Positions 35,188 through 44,081 of a stretch of 64,000 nucleotides of DNA are shown piece by piece (within the stretch, counting starts at the first letter, position 1; each line of letters opens with the position of its first letter). The DNA comes from Achromobacter aegrifaciens (GTDB lineage Bacteria > Pseudomonadota > Gammaproteobacteria > Burkholderiales > Burkholderiaceae_B). The stretch is taken from the NCBI RefSeq assembly GCF_902859735.1, contig NZ_CADIJY010000004.1:62001-126000 (forward strand), given 5' to 3'. The position numbers and the translations under genes were made by a program. The notes beneath the pieces were generated by a model. The model ran no database searches. It was not told where the DNA came from and was given only the letters and a program-made list of their open reading frames with translations.

Positions 35188-36411
35188 TTGTCCGCATCAA
35201 CCCCGGCGCCATCGGCCGCACCCGGCGCTGAACTCACGCCGCAGGCGCAGCGCGGCAACATCGCCCGGCTGACAATCGCCCAGGCGCTGGCAGGCGCCAA
35301 CGCCGTCGTGGTCTACGCCACCGGCGCCATCGTCGGCGACATGCTGGCGCCGGACAAGGCGCTGGCGACCCTGCCCATTTCCATCTTTGTGGTCGGCATG
35401 GCCGCCTGCATCCTTCCTGCTGGCGCCATCGCCAGGCGCCATGGCCGCCGCGCGGCATTTCTTGCCGGCACCGCCTGCGGCGTGCTGGTGGGCCTGCTGG
35501 CCGCCGCCGCCATCGTGCTGAGTTCTTTCTGGCTGTTCTGCCTGGGCACGTTCTTCGGCGGCGCGTACGCCGCCGTCGTGCTGTCGTTCCGCTTCGCGGC
35601 GGCCGACGGCGTGTCTCCCGCCAGGCGCGCCCGCGCCCTGTCCTTCGTGATGGGCGGCGGCGTGCTGGCCGGCGTGGTCGGCCCGCAGTTGGTCACGTAC
35701 ACGATGTACCTGTGGCCCGTCCACATGTTCGCGGCGACCTATCTCATGCAGGCGGCGGTAGCAGCGGTCTCGGCCCTGGTCCTGCTGGGCGTGCACCTGC
35801 CCATGCCCAGTGCGGCCGAAGTTGCGGGCGGACGGCCGCTGGGCGTGATCGCGCGCCAGCCGCGCTTCATCACGGCGGTGGTCTGCGGCGCCGTCTCCTA
35901 CATGCTGATGAATTTCCTGATGACCGCCGCGCCGCTGGCCATGCATCTTTGCGGCCATTCCCAGGAAAGCGCCAACCTCGGCCTGCAATGGCACGTCATC
36001 GCCATGTACGGCCCCAGCTTCTTCACGGGACGCCTCATCACGCGTTTCGGCGCCGGACGCATCGTCACGGCGGGCCTGGCGCTCACCGGCCTGTCCGCGG
36101 CCATCGGCCTCACCGGGATCGACGTGGCCCACTTCTGGGTGACCTTGATCCTGCTGGGCCTGGGCTGGAACTTCGGATTCGTGGGCGCGTCGGCCCTGGT
36201 TCTGGAATGCCACCGGCCGGAAGAAAAGACCCGGGTGCAGTCGCTCAATGACTTCATCATCTTCGGCACCATGGCGGTCGGCTCCTTCGCATCGGGCGGC
36301 CTGCTGGCGGCCTATGACTGGGCGACGGTGCTGTGGGTTTCGTTCATTCCCCTGGCGATCGCAGCGGTCGCGCTGCTGGCCGGGTCTGCCAAGTCGCGGC
36401 AACAGGCCTGA
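35188..36411 (+). CDS. MFS transporter
   Basis: 407 residues with about 12 membrane helices. The start is a TTG at 35188, chosen because GAGGAGA stands 7 bases upstream and no ATG of the right frame fits. The first cytoplasmic loop carries AGAIARRHGRRAAFLAG (motif A variant). It lies 25 bp behind the dehydrogenase gene and is probably the uptake system of the operon. The substrate is unknown. Confidence 0.88.
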   Translation: MSASTPAPSAAPGAELTPQAQRGNIARLTIAQALAGANAVVVYATGAIVGDMLAPDKALATLPISIFVVGMAACILPAGAIARRHGRRAAFLAGTACGVLVGLLAAAAIVLSSFWLFCLGTFFGGAYAAVVLSFRFAAADGVSPARRARALSFVMGGGVLAGVVGPQLVTYTMYLWPVHMFAATYLMQAAVAAVSALVLLGVHLPMPSAAEVAGGRPLGVIARQPRFITAVVCGAVSYMLMNFLMTAAPLAMHLCGHSQESANLGLQWHVIAMYGPSFFTGRLITRFGAGRIVTAGLALTGLSAAIGLTGIDVAHFWVTLILLGLGWNFGFVGASALVLECHRPEEKTRVQSLNDFIIFGTMAVGSFASGGLLAAYDWATVLWVSFIPLAIAAVALLAGSAKSRQQA

Positions 36412-36426
36412 ACCCGGCCGTTCGGC

Positions 36427-36888
36427 TCAACCGAGGTCGCCGGATACCGGCGGCCTCGCGATGAATGCCTGCTTGCCATGCCTGTCAAAACCCGCGGACT
36501 CGTAGAATCGAAGGGTCGCTTCGTCCTTTCTACCGGTCATCAACATGACCTTGTAGCAATTCCCGCCCCAGGCGAACGCCAGCGCCTCGTCGAGCACCGC
36601 CTTGGCAAGGCCCTGACGCCGGTAAGCGGCATCCGTCACCACGTTCTCGATCACGCCATAGGGCCGACAACCACGCGTCAGATTGGGAATGACGGTAAGC
36701 GTGCAGCTTGAAGCGAGCTTGCCGTCGGCATACGCGCCAAAAACCCTGTGCCGAGTGCTTTCCATCAGTTCCTGCCAGACCGCTGCGACCGTTTGCGCGC
36801 CCGGCAGGGGATCATCCGCTGGATGCAGATGCCGATACAAATCCAGCAGACTCGACAACTCGGAAGCATCCAGCTCACGGATATTCAT
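36427..36888 (-). CDS. GNAT family N-acetyltransferase
   Basis: 153 residues from the ATG at 36888; the upstream extension has no support. The acetyl-CoA binding motif is VVTDAAYRRQGLAKAVLDEA (about residues 84-103), followed by the family's beta strand and FYESAGF near the C-terminus. It transfers an acetyl group to an amine of unknown identity. It is convergent with the MFS gene, 15 bp apart. Confidence 0.9.
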   Translation of the reverse strand: MNIRELDASELSSLLDLYRHLHPADDPLPGAQTVAAVWQELMESTRHRVFGAYADGKLASSCTLTVIPNLTRGCRPYGVIENVVTDAAYRRQGLAKAVLDEALAFAWGGNCYKVMLMTGRKDEATLRFYESAGFDRHGKQAFIARPPVSGDLG

Positions 36889-37064
36889 TGTTCGTTTCCT
36901 CTTCGGGGGACGCCCATTATTCCAGCAACGGCCAAGGCCGCCGCTCAAAATCGCTGGATCCCATCGCCCGACGTGTCAGACTAGCTGCCGCCCGCGGTAA
37001 CGCTTGACCCTCACGCAACGTCAGGTCCCAGAGTTCGTTCCGCGCCATCAACAGGAGGAATGCC

Positions 37065-38093
37065 GTGCAACTGAAAGTAGGAGAACTGGCCAGGCGAAGC
37101 GGGCTGACTGTCCGCACGCTGCACCACTATCACGCGATCGGGCTGCTCACGCCTTCGGCGCGCGCCGACAACGGCTATCGGCTGTATGGCCGCGACGACA
37201 TCGCGCGGCTGCATCAGATCCAGGCGCTGCGCCGCTTCGGATTGCCGTTGGCCGAGATCGGCGCTTATCTGGACCAGCCCGACACTCCCCTGGACGAAAT
37301 CATCGCGAAGCAGATCGCGATGCTCGACCGCCAGATCCAGCAAGCCTCCCGGCTGCGCGAGCGTCTCGCCCAGCTGCAGGGCCAGTTGGCGCAAGGCAAG
37401 GAGCCAGAGCTGGCCGATTGGCTCACCACTCTGGAACTCATGACCATGTACGACAAATACTTTTCCCCCGATGAACTGGCCCGCCTGCCCATGTACCGCA
37501 GCAGCCAGAATGGCGACGCCGACTGGCTCGCGCTGGTCAAGGAGGTGCAGGCGCAGATGGATGCCGGCGTCGCGCCCGAAGCGGCGCAGCCGCGCGAACT
37601 GGCCTTGCGCTGGATGACCCTGCTGCTGCGCGACACCAGTCGCGATCCGCGCCTGCTGGTCAAGCTGAACCGGATGCACGAACGCGAGCCCTCGATGCAG
37701 GCGCTCATGGGCATCTCTCCGGCCTTGCGCGATTACGTGCTGCAAGCCTTCTCGGAAAGCAAGCTGCGGATCTACGAGAAGTACCTCACGCCGGACGAGG
37801 CGCGCTACATGCGCGAGCATTACGGCGATCGCATTGGCGAATGGCCCGAACTGATGGCCGAGGTGCGCGACGCGCTCGACGCGGGCGTGGCGCCGGACTC
37901 GCCCACGGCCCTGGCGTTGGCCCGGCGCTGGCTGGACCTGTTCCGCAGCTATGCCGGCAACGACCCCGCCACCCAGGCGAAATTCCGCCACGCGCTGATG
38001 ACCGAGCCCGAGCTCACCGCCGGCACCTGGACTGATGACGCCACCCTGTCGTTCATGCGGCAGGCAATGGGCGCGCTGGCGGCGGCGCGCTAG
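37065..38093 (+). CDS. MerR family regulator with duplicated TipAS-like domain
   Basis: 342 residues. The start is GTG at 37065, because AGGAGG (37053-37058) is correctly spaced for it and the nearby ATG at 37060 runs into a stop after three codons. The N-terminal MerR domain (about 1-70) has VGELARRSGLTVRTLHHYHA, and a coiled coil follows (about 80-125). Two similar C-terminal blocks then appear: YDKYFSPDELARLP to about residue 230, and YEKYLTPDEARYMREHYG to about 330, each with a conserved MDAGV or LDAGV word. This resembles the antibiotic-binding TipAS domain, here apparently twice. It likely senses a hydrophobic drug-like ligand. Confidence 0.88.
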   Translation: MQLKVGELARRSGLTVRTLHHYHAIGLLTPSARADNGYRLYGRDDIARLHQIQALRRFGLPLAEIGAYLDQPDTPLDEIIAKQIAMLDRQIQQASRLRERLAQLQGQLAQGKEPELADWLTTLELMTMYDKYFSPDELARLPMYRSSQNGDADWLALVKEVQAQMDAGVAPEAAQPRELALRWMTLLLRDTSRDPRLLVKLNRMHEREPSMQALMGISPALRDYVLQAFSESKLRIYEKYLTPDEARYMREHYGDRIGEWPELMAEVRDALDAGVAPDSPTALALARRWLDLFRSYAGNDPATQAKFRHALMTEPELTAGTWTDDATLSFMRQAMGALAAAR

Positions 38094-38110
38094 CGCGGGT
38101 CCGCCCGGCC

Positions 38111-38147
38111 ATGGGCAGGCCCGCTCCCCGCCGGGCCTGCCCATTTG
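38111..38147 (+). terminator. Intrinsic terminator after the MerR gene
   Basis: A perfect 13-bp stem, ATGGGCAGGCCCG (38111-38123) / CGGGCCTGCCCAT (38132-38144), with an 8-base loop and a short T run begins 17 bp after the stop codon. Confidence 0.8.
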
Positions 38148-38183
38148 CTAGACTGACCAGCCCTGTCCCTCGCCTGCCCCAAC

Positions 38184-38870
38184 ATGTCCCAGGAAGTCCG
38201 CCCCGACCCCAGCGCCGACGATATCGCCAAGGAAATCTCGGCGGCCATCGTCGCGCACAAGCTGCCGCCCGGCACGCGGCTGCGCGAAGAGGCGCTGGCG
38301 GGGGTGTATCAGGTCAGCCGGACCAAGATCCGCGCCGCGCTGCTGATGCTGTCCAAGGACAAGCTGATCAACATCGTGCCGGACAAGGGCGCGTTCGTGA
38401 GCAAGCCGGACGCGAACGAGGCGCGCGAGGTCTATGCGGTACGGCGCATCCTGGAAGCAGCGCTCGCACGCGAATTCGTGGCGCGGGCAACGGCGGCGGA
38501 CTACCGCCGCATCGACGCCCATCTGGCCGCGGAGCGCCGCGCGCTGGAAGGCGGCGACGTGCAGGAACGCAACCGGCTGCTCGGACACTTCCACATTCTG
38601 CTGGCCGAGACCGTAGGAAATTCCGTGCTGACGGGGATGTTGCGCGAACTCTCGGCCCGCAGCGCCGTCATCACCGTGCTGTATCAAAGCTCGCACGATG
38701 CCAGCTGCTCGTCACAGGAGCATCACGCCTTCATCGAGGCCGCCCGCGCGGGCGATGCCGACCGTGCCTGCGCGCTGATGGACGCGCATCTGGAGCATGT
38801 GCAGACGGCGCTGGATTTCAAGAACGGCGGCCGCAGCGGCGGCGACCTGGTCAGCGCCCTGCTCAGCTGA
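38184..38870 (+). CDS. GntR family regulator (FadR/FCD subfamily)
   Basis: 228 residues: N-terminal winged helix-turn-helix (about 10-75; LPPGTRLREEALAGVYQVSR) and an all-helical FCD ligand domain (about 85-215). Metal-binding histidines of the FCD fold are likely in GHFHILLAE and EHHAFIEA. These regulators often respond to carboxylic-acid metabolites. It is convergent with a LysR gene (14 bp apart), so no operon partner is evident. Confidence 0.92.
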   Translation: MSQEVRPDPSADDIAKEISAAIVAHKLPPGTRLREEALAGVYQVSRTKIRAALLMLSKDKLINIVPDKGAFVSKPDANEAREVYAVRRILEAALAREFVARATAADYRRIDAHLAAERRALEGGDVQERNRLLGHFHILLAETVGNSVLTGMLRELSARSAVITVLYQSSHDASCSSQEHHAFIEAARAGDADRACALMDAHLEHVQTALDFKNGGRSGGDLVSALLS

Positions 38871-38884
38871 AGCCGGCCCCAGCG

Positions 38885-39769
38885 CTACGGCTGCGCCTGC
38901 GTCCCCGCCAGCAGCTGGCCCATGCGCTGCTGCAGCCAGAGTTCCGTCTCGCTCAGGCTGCCGCCCCTCAGCCACAGCGTACGCACGGACAACATGGGCA
39001 GGAACAGGTCCGCGCAGCGCACGCTGACGAGCTCGTTGCTGAAACCCTGGTATTCGCCGATGTTCAGCGGCAGGATGGCCCAGCCCACGCCATTGGCGGC
39101 CATGGCAGCGATGTTGTAGCTGCTGTCGGCCCGCCAGACCGATGGGCTCAGCACCACCTGGTCGACGCCGTCCATCTGCATGAGCAACTGCCGGTGACGC
39201 GCCAGGTCATTGCGCCCAACCTCGGGCAGCGCGGCCAGCGGATGGCCCTGCGCCACGAAGATGCCCTGCGCCACATTGCCCAGATGGCGATGGGCGAAGG
39301 CGCTGCCCGGATCGCCGCGATCGAACTGGAAGGCCAGGCTGGCGCGGCCCTGTTCCACGTAATCGGCGACCTCCGTCGCGGTGCCGTTGAGCTGGGTCAG
39401 CTCCAGCGCCGGATAGCGTTCGGCCAGTTCCTTCAGCAACTGGTCGGCCACCAGATAAGGCAGCCCTTCGTCCAGCGCGACGCCCAGGCGCGCTTCGCGC
39501 CCGGCGGCAAACGACAAGGCGCGCTGCTCCAGCGCGCCTGCCTGGCGCAGCAGTTCCCGCGCCTCCTGCAACATGACCTCGCCGGCGGCCGTCAGGGTTG
39601 CGTTGCGCCGCGACCGGTCGAACAACTCCACGCCCAGGTCCGCTTCCAGCAAGCCTACCGAGGTACTGATCGCCGACTGCGCCCGGCCCAGGCGTCGCGC
39701 CGCCGCCGAGAACGATCCCGATTCCGCAGCAGCAACGAAATGACGTAGCTGATCCAGTGTCCATTGCAT
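38885..39769 (-). CDS. LysR family transcriptional regulator
   Basis: 294 residues: winged helix-turn-helix (MQWTLDQLRHFVAAAESGSF, about residues 1-60, with GRAQSAISTSVGLLEADLG as the recognition part) and effector domain (about 88-285). It is divergent from the DHA2 MFS pump gene, with an inverted repeat between them, and probably controls it. Confidence 0.92.
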   Translation of the reverse strand: MQWTLDQLRHFVAAAESGSFSAAARRLGRAQSAISTSVGLLEADLGVELFDRSRRNATLTAAGEVMLQEARELLRQAGALEQRALSFAAGREARLGVALDEGLPYLVADQLLKELAERYPALELTQLNGTATEVADYVEQGRASLAFQFDRGDPGSAFAHRHLGNVAQGIFVAQGHPLAALPEVGRNDLARHRQLLMQMDGVDQVVLSPSVWRADSSYNIAAMAANGVGWAILPLNIGEYQGFSNELVSVRCADLFLPMLSVRTLWLRGGSLSETELWLQQRMGQLLAGTQAQP

Positions 39770-39785
39770 GTCGCGACTCCTCGTT

Positions 39786-39840
39786 ATCCATCTATTTTAT
39801 AGATGGTTTCAAACTTTTTTATGCGACTTGGAAGATGGAT
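39786..39840. promoter_or_regulatory. Candidate LysR operator between LysR and MFS genes
   Basis: CCATCTAT-TTT-ATAGATGG (39788-39806) is a perfect 8-bp inverted repeat just upstream of the LysR gene. A further half-site AGATGGAT lies at 39833-39840, an exact reverse complement of ATCCATCT (39786-39793). Spacing and placement suit LysR autoregulation and control of the pump. Confidence 0.5.
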
Positions 39841-39923
39841 AATGGCGCCCTCTGAGACCCGGCCAATCCCGGCCCCGCCCGCGTTCGCGGCGCGGCAGGC
39901 GTTTCAGTTTCAGGAGTAGAACC

Positions 39924-41435
39924 ATGCAGCGGACTGAACCGAACGCTGTCGCCACGGCCGCGCCCGGCCGCTGGCTGGTGCTGGCCATCGTGTCCAGCGC
40001 CTTGCTGTTGATCGTGGTCGACATGACCGTCCTCTATACCGCCCTGCCCCGGCTCACGCATGAATTGAACGTCAACGCGTCGGAAAAGCTGTGGATCGTG
40101 AACATCTACGCGCTGGTCGTGTCCGGCCTGCTGCTGGGCATGGGTACGCTGGGCGACCGCCTCGGCCACAAGCGCCTGTTCATGGCGGGGCTGGTCGTGT
40201 TCGGCACGGCGTCCCTGTGCGCGGCCTACTCGCCCGGCGCGGCCACGCTGATCGCGGCGCGCGCGCTGCTGGCCGTGGGCGCCGCCATGATGATGCCTGC
40301 CACGCTGTCCATCCTGCGCCTGACCTTCGCCGACGAGCGCGAACGCGCCATCGCCATCGGCGTATGGGCCTCGGTTGCCTCGGGCGGCGCCGCTGTCGGC
40401 CCGGTGGTGGGCGGCGTGCTGCTGGAGCATTTCTGGTGGGGTTCCGTGTTCCTCATCAACGTGCCCATCGTGCTGCTGGCGCTGCCGCTGGCCTGGCGCC
40501 TGATTCCTGCCAGCCGTCCGGACGCCTCCCGCCCCTGGGACCTGCCGGGCTCGTTGCAGGTGATGGCAGGCCTGATCCTGTGCGCCTACGCGCTGAAGGA
40601 ACTGGGCAAGACCGACCCGTCCTGGCGCGACGCCGGCCTGGCCTGCGCTGCGGGCGCGGCCATGCTCGCCGTGTTCGTGCGGCGCCAGCGCGCGCGGCCT
40701 TATCCGCTGATCGACTTCGCCATCTTCCGCAACCTCAGCTTCAGTTCGGCCGTGGCGGCTGCGCTGTTCGCCGCCGCTGCGCTGCTGGGCATGGAGCTGG
40801 TGTTCAGCCAGCGGCTGCAGCTGGTCATGGGCATGTCGCCGCTTGAAGCCGCGCTCTTCATCCTGCCGCTGTCGCTGGCCGCTTTCATCGCGGGTCCGCT
40901 GGCGGGCTGGCTGCTGGGCCGCGTCAACAGCGCCACCATGCTGTTCCTGTCGTTGCTGGTGTCGGGGCTGGGCATGACCGGCTACCTCCTGAGCTATGAC
41001 GCGGCGCTGCTGCCGCAGATGGTCAGCCTGTGCGTACTGGGCGCCGGCATAGGCGCCACCATGACCGCGGCGTCCAGCACCATCATGCAGAGCGCCACCC
41101 CGGAGCGCGCCGGCATGGCGGCCTCGATCGAAGAGGTGTCGTACGAGCTGGGCGGCGCGCTGGGCGTCACCCTGATGGGATCGATCCTGTCCGGCGTCTA
41201 TGCGCACACGCTTGCCGTGCCGGTTGGCCTGCCCCAGTCCGACCTGGCGCGCGACAGCCTGGACCAGGCCCTGATCGTGGCGGACGGACTGTCGTCGGAC
41301 CTGGGCATGGCCTTGACCCGCCTGGCCAAGACCGCCTTCGACACGGGCTATGCCGCAGTCATCGCCACCGCGGCTCTGATGCTGCTGGTCACGGCGGGGT
41401 TCGTGCTGTTCAACCGGCGGCGCATGGCGGCCTGA
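39924..41435 (+). CDS. MFS transporter, DHA2 family (SmvA/QacA-like)
   Basis: 503 residues with about 14 hydrophobic segments. The DHA2 motif D1 appears as LLIVVDMTVLYTALPRLTHEL (aspartate early in helix 1), motif A as GTLGDRLGHKRLFMAG, and motif C as GVWASVASGGAAVGPVVGG. This matches the SmvA/QacA drug-proton antiporters of quaternary ammonium compounds and dyes. SD-like AGGAG precedes the start. It is divergent from a LysR gene and convergent with the PLP enzyme gene. Confidence 0.92.
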   Translation: MQRTEPNAVATAAPGRWLVLAIVSSALLLIVVDMTVLYTALPRLTHELNVNASEKLWIVNIYALVVSGLLLGMGTLGDRLGHKRLFMAGLVVFGTASLCAAYSPGAATLIAARALLAVGAAMMMPATLSILRLTFADERERAIAIGVWASVASGGAAVGPVVGGVLLEHFWWGSVFLINVPIVLLALPLAWRLIPASRPDASRPWDLPGSLQVMAGLILCAYALKELGKTDPSWRDAGLACAAGAAMLAVFVRRQRARPYPLIDFAIFRNLSFSSAVAAALFAAAALLGMELVFSQRLQLVMGMSPLEAALFILPLSLAAFIAGPLAGWLLGRVNSATMLFLSLLVSGLGMTGYLLSYDAALLPQMVSLCVLGAGIGATMTAASSTIMQSATPERAGMAASIEEVSYELGGALGVTLMGSILSGVYAHTLAVPVGLPQSDLARDSLDQALIVADGLSSDLGMALTRLAKTAFDTGYAAVIATAALMLLVTAGFVLFNRRRMAA

Positions 41436-41461
41436 AACAGGCCTGCCATGCCGGCCCCGGC

Positions 41462-42745
41462 TCAGCAGTTGCGGAAGGCGTGGTCCATGTCGGCGATCAG
41501 GTCTTCCTCGTGCTCCAGTCCGATCGACACGCGCACCAGCCCCTCGGACACGCCAGCCGCGTCGCGCTCGGCCGCCGGAACGCCAGAATGCGTGGTGGAC
41601 GCCGGATGGCAGATCAGCGATTCGGTGCCGCCCAGGCTGACGGCCGACTTGAACAGATGCAGCGCGTTGATGAAGCGGAACGCCTTGGCGCGCCCGCCCT
41701 CAAGCACGAAGGCGAAGGTCGAACCCGGACCGGTGCACTGGCGTTTGTAGACTTCCTGGTAGGCCCGGTCCGCAATCATCTCCGGATGGAAAATCTGCAC
41801 TTTTTCATGCGGATTGCCGGACAGCCACTGGGCCACCTTGGTCGCCGTGCGCGCGGCCTGCTTCATGCGCAGCACCACGGTCTCCATCGAACGCGTGATC
41901 ATCCAGCAGGAATGCGGGTCCAGCTGCGAGCCGAACGCGCTGCGGATGGCTCGCACCTTCTTGACCAGCGTCTTGCTGCCGGTGACCGCGCCCGCAACCA
42001 GGTCGCTATGGCCGCCCACATACTTGGTCAGCGAATACACGCACAGGTCCACGCCATGCTCGGCCGGTTTCTGGAAGATCGGGCCCAGCAGGGTGTTGTC
42101 GCACACCGACACGGGACGATAGCCGTGCCGCGCTTCGAAGGCGTCCAGCTCATTCTTCATGGCCTCGAAATCGATCAAGGCATTGGTCGGATTGGCGGGC
42201 GTTTCAACAAAAAACAGACGCACCGGCCCCTGCGCCGCCGCGGCCTCCAGCGCTGTGCGCATGCTCTTGGCCGACAGGCCGTCCTCGACGGCATGCGAAC
42301 CTATCCCCCACTCCGGGAAAATCTTGGAGATCAGGGTTTCGGTGCCGCCATACAGCGGCACGGATTGCACCAATTGATCGCCGGGCCGCAAGAATGCCAG
42401 GAACACGGCGCTGATCGCCGACATGCCGCTGGAGGTCACCGCGGCGTCTTCCGAACCATCCAGCAGCGCCAGGCGGTCCTCGACGATTTCCAGGTTGGGA
42501 TGGTTGAAGCGGCTGTACACCAGCCCCGCGGACTCGCCCTGGGGCAAGGGTTTGCGGCCCGAAACCAGATCGAAGAACGCCGCGCCATCCTCGGCCGAGC
42601 GGAACGCGAAGGTAGACGTCAGGAACACCGGCGGCTTGACCGCGCCCTCCGACAGGAAGGGGTCGAAGCCGTACGACATCATCTGGGTTTCGGCATGCAG
42701 CGGGCGGCCGAAAATGTCCTTCTTGTGGTAGCTGGAGTAACTCAT
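41462..42745 (-). CDS. PLP-dependent cystathionine gamma-synthase family enzyme
   Basis: 427 residues from the ATG at 42745, preceded by AGAGGC; a longer open frame upstream is not supported. It is a member of the Cys/Met metabolism PLP family: YSRFNHPNLEIVEDRLALLD and TSSGMSAISAV near the phosphate site, AspNT in VCDNTLLGP, and the PLP lysine in YSLTKYVGGHSD (about residue 230). It could be a cystathionine gamma-synthase, cystathionine lyase or methionine gamma-lyase; the sequence alone does not separate them. It is a single gene, with a roughly 290-bp gap between it and the wsp operon end. Confidence 0.88.
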   Translation of the reverse strand: MSYSSYHKKDIFGRPLHAETQMMSYGFDPFLSEGAVKPPVFLTSTFAFRSAEDGAAFFDLVSGRKPLPQGESAGLVYSRFNHPNLEIVEDRLALLDGSEDAAVTSSGMSAISAVFLAFLRPGDQLVQSVPLYGGTETLISKIFPEWGIGSHAVEDGLSAKSMRTALEAAAAQGPVRLFFVETPANPTNALIDFEAMKNELDAFEARHGYRPVSVCDNTLLGPIFQKPAEHGVDLCVYSLTKYVGGHSDLVAGAVTGSKTLVKKVRAIRSAFGSQLDPHSCWMITRSMETVVLRMKQAARTATKVAQWLSGNPHEKVQIFHPEMIADRAYQEVYKRQCTGPGSTFAFVLEGGRAKAFRFINALHLFKSAVSLGGTESLICHPASTTHSGVPAAERDAAGVSEGLVRVSIGLEHEEDLIADMDHAFRNC

Positions 42746-43033
42746 GCTATGCCTCTCTGTCTGGTTTCCGGGTGCCCGGCCGGGCCGTCGGGCTGGCGCT
42801 TCACGCATGCGAAAACAATAGCGCCGCCCGCCTCGGGCTGCATGGAAGAATGACAGTAGCCGGCCGCAAGAGTCCTTCCGCTTGCATCGTCCGGCGAGGA
42901 CAGTGAGAAACAATATTTCCCCTTATGGGGATTTCCTGAAAGGCGCTGCCTGATTACCTCAACTTGGCGCAATCGACAGGAAAATCATGAAACCCGCGGA
43001 GGATGGCTGGCGCAGCCTGCCTGCGGCCGCGCC

Positions 43034-44047
43034 CTACATCACGCCGGGAACGACGCGGTTGCGGCCCTGCCGCTTGGCTTGATAGAGACCGCGGTCGGCC
43101 ACCTGGATCAGGTCGGTGCAGGGCTGGTCGCCTTGCGGCACCGCCGTCGCCGTGCCTATGCTGACCGTCAGCCACGGGCCGTCGCCAGTGTCCTTCTGCG
43201 GAATCTGCAAGGCTTCCACCGCGCGGCGCAGCTTCTCGGCGGCCAGGCGCGCGCTGCCGGCCGGGGTGCCAGGCAGCACCAGCGCGAACTCCTCGCCGCC
43301 AAAGCGCGCCGCCAGGTCGGTGGACCGGTCGCAACTGGCGAAGATGGTGTTGGCCACCCGCTTGAGCGCCTCGTCGCCAGCGATGTGGCCGTAGGTGTCG
43401 TTGTAGGCCTTGAAGTGGTCCACGTCGATCATGAGCATGCTGATTTCGCGGCCGTCGCGGCGCGCACGCTGCCACTCGGCATTGAGGTATTCGTCGAAAT
43501 AACGGCGGTTGCCCAGGCCCGTCAGTCCGTCGGAATTGGTCAGCCGGCGCAACTCCATATTGCTTTCCAGCAGTTGCTGCTGGCTCTGGCGCAAGGCCTG
43601 GTAGGCCTCGTCGCGCTGCACCAGGGCCAGGTAGGAGCGCGAGTGGTAGCGGATGCGCGCCACCAGCTCGATGGAGTCGGGCAGCTTGACCAGATAGTCG
43701 TTGGCGCCGGCGGCAAAGGCCGCGCTCTTGATCGCCGGATCTTCCTTGGTGGACAGCACGATGATGGGGATATCGCGCGTCACTGGATGACCACGGTATT
43801 CCTGCACCAGGCTCAGTCCATCCACGCCCGGCAGCACCAGGTCCTGCAGGATGACGGTGGGCCGGGTCTGGATCGCCACGGCCAGCGCCTTTTCCGGATC
43901 AGAGCAATAGTGGAAGTCGATGTTGCCCTCCGTGGCCAGGGCCCGCCTGATGGCCTCGCCGACCATCACCTGGTCGTCGACGAGCAACACCATGGCCGCA
44001 TGCGAATGCAGGTTCGCCGAAGCCGAGCTGTCAATGGGAGGTTGCAT
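43034..44047 (-). CDS. wspR: Diguanylate cyclase response regulator WspR
   Basis: 337 residues from the ATG at 44047, preceded by AAGGA. The N-terminal receiver domain (about 20-140) has its phosphoacceptor aspartate in [17 protein letters not shown] helical linker (about 145-180) leads to a GGDEF domain (about 185-335) with active site [11 protein letters not shown]. The product-inhibition site RSTD stands five residues before GGEEF, so feedback by c-di-GMP is expected. It is the output of the Wsp surface-sensing pathway and makes cyclic di-GMP, favouring biofilm. It is the last gene of the operon, 34 bp behind wspF. Confidence 0.93.
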   Translation of the reverse strand: MQPPIDSSASANLHSHAAMVLLVDDQVMVGEAIRRALATEGNIDFHYCSDPEKALAVAIQTRPTVILQDLVLPGVDGLSLVQEYRGHPVTRDIPIIVLSTKEDPAIKSAAFAAGANDYLVKLPDSIELVARIRYHSRSYLALVQRDEAYQALRQSQQQLLESNMELRRLTNSDGLTGLGNRRYFDEYLNAEWQRARRDGREISMLMIDVDHFKAYNDTYGHIAGDEALKRVANTIFASCDRSTDLAARFGGEEFALVLPGTPAGSARLAAEKLRRAVEALQIPQKDTGDGPWLTVSIGTATAVPQGDQPCTDLIQVADRGLYQAKRQGRNRVVPGVM

Positions 44048-44081
44048 AGTGAGTCCTTGAATGCTGTCGAGGTCCGCGCGC

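Noticed and set aside
42746-43033. SAM riboswitch before the PLP enzyme gene
   Set aside because: No recognisable SAM-binding core could be found by eye; only a small hairpin is present.
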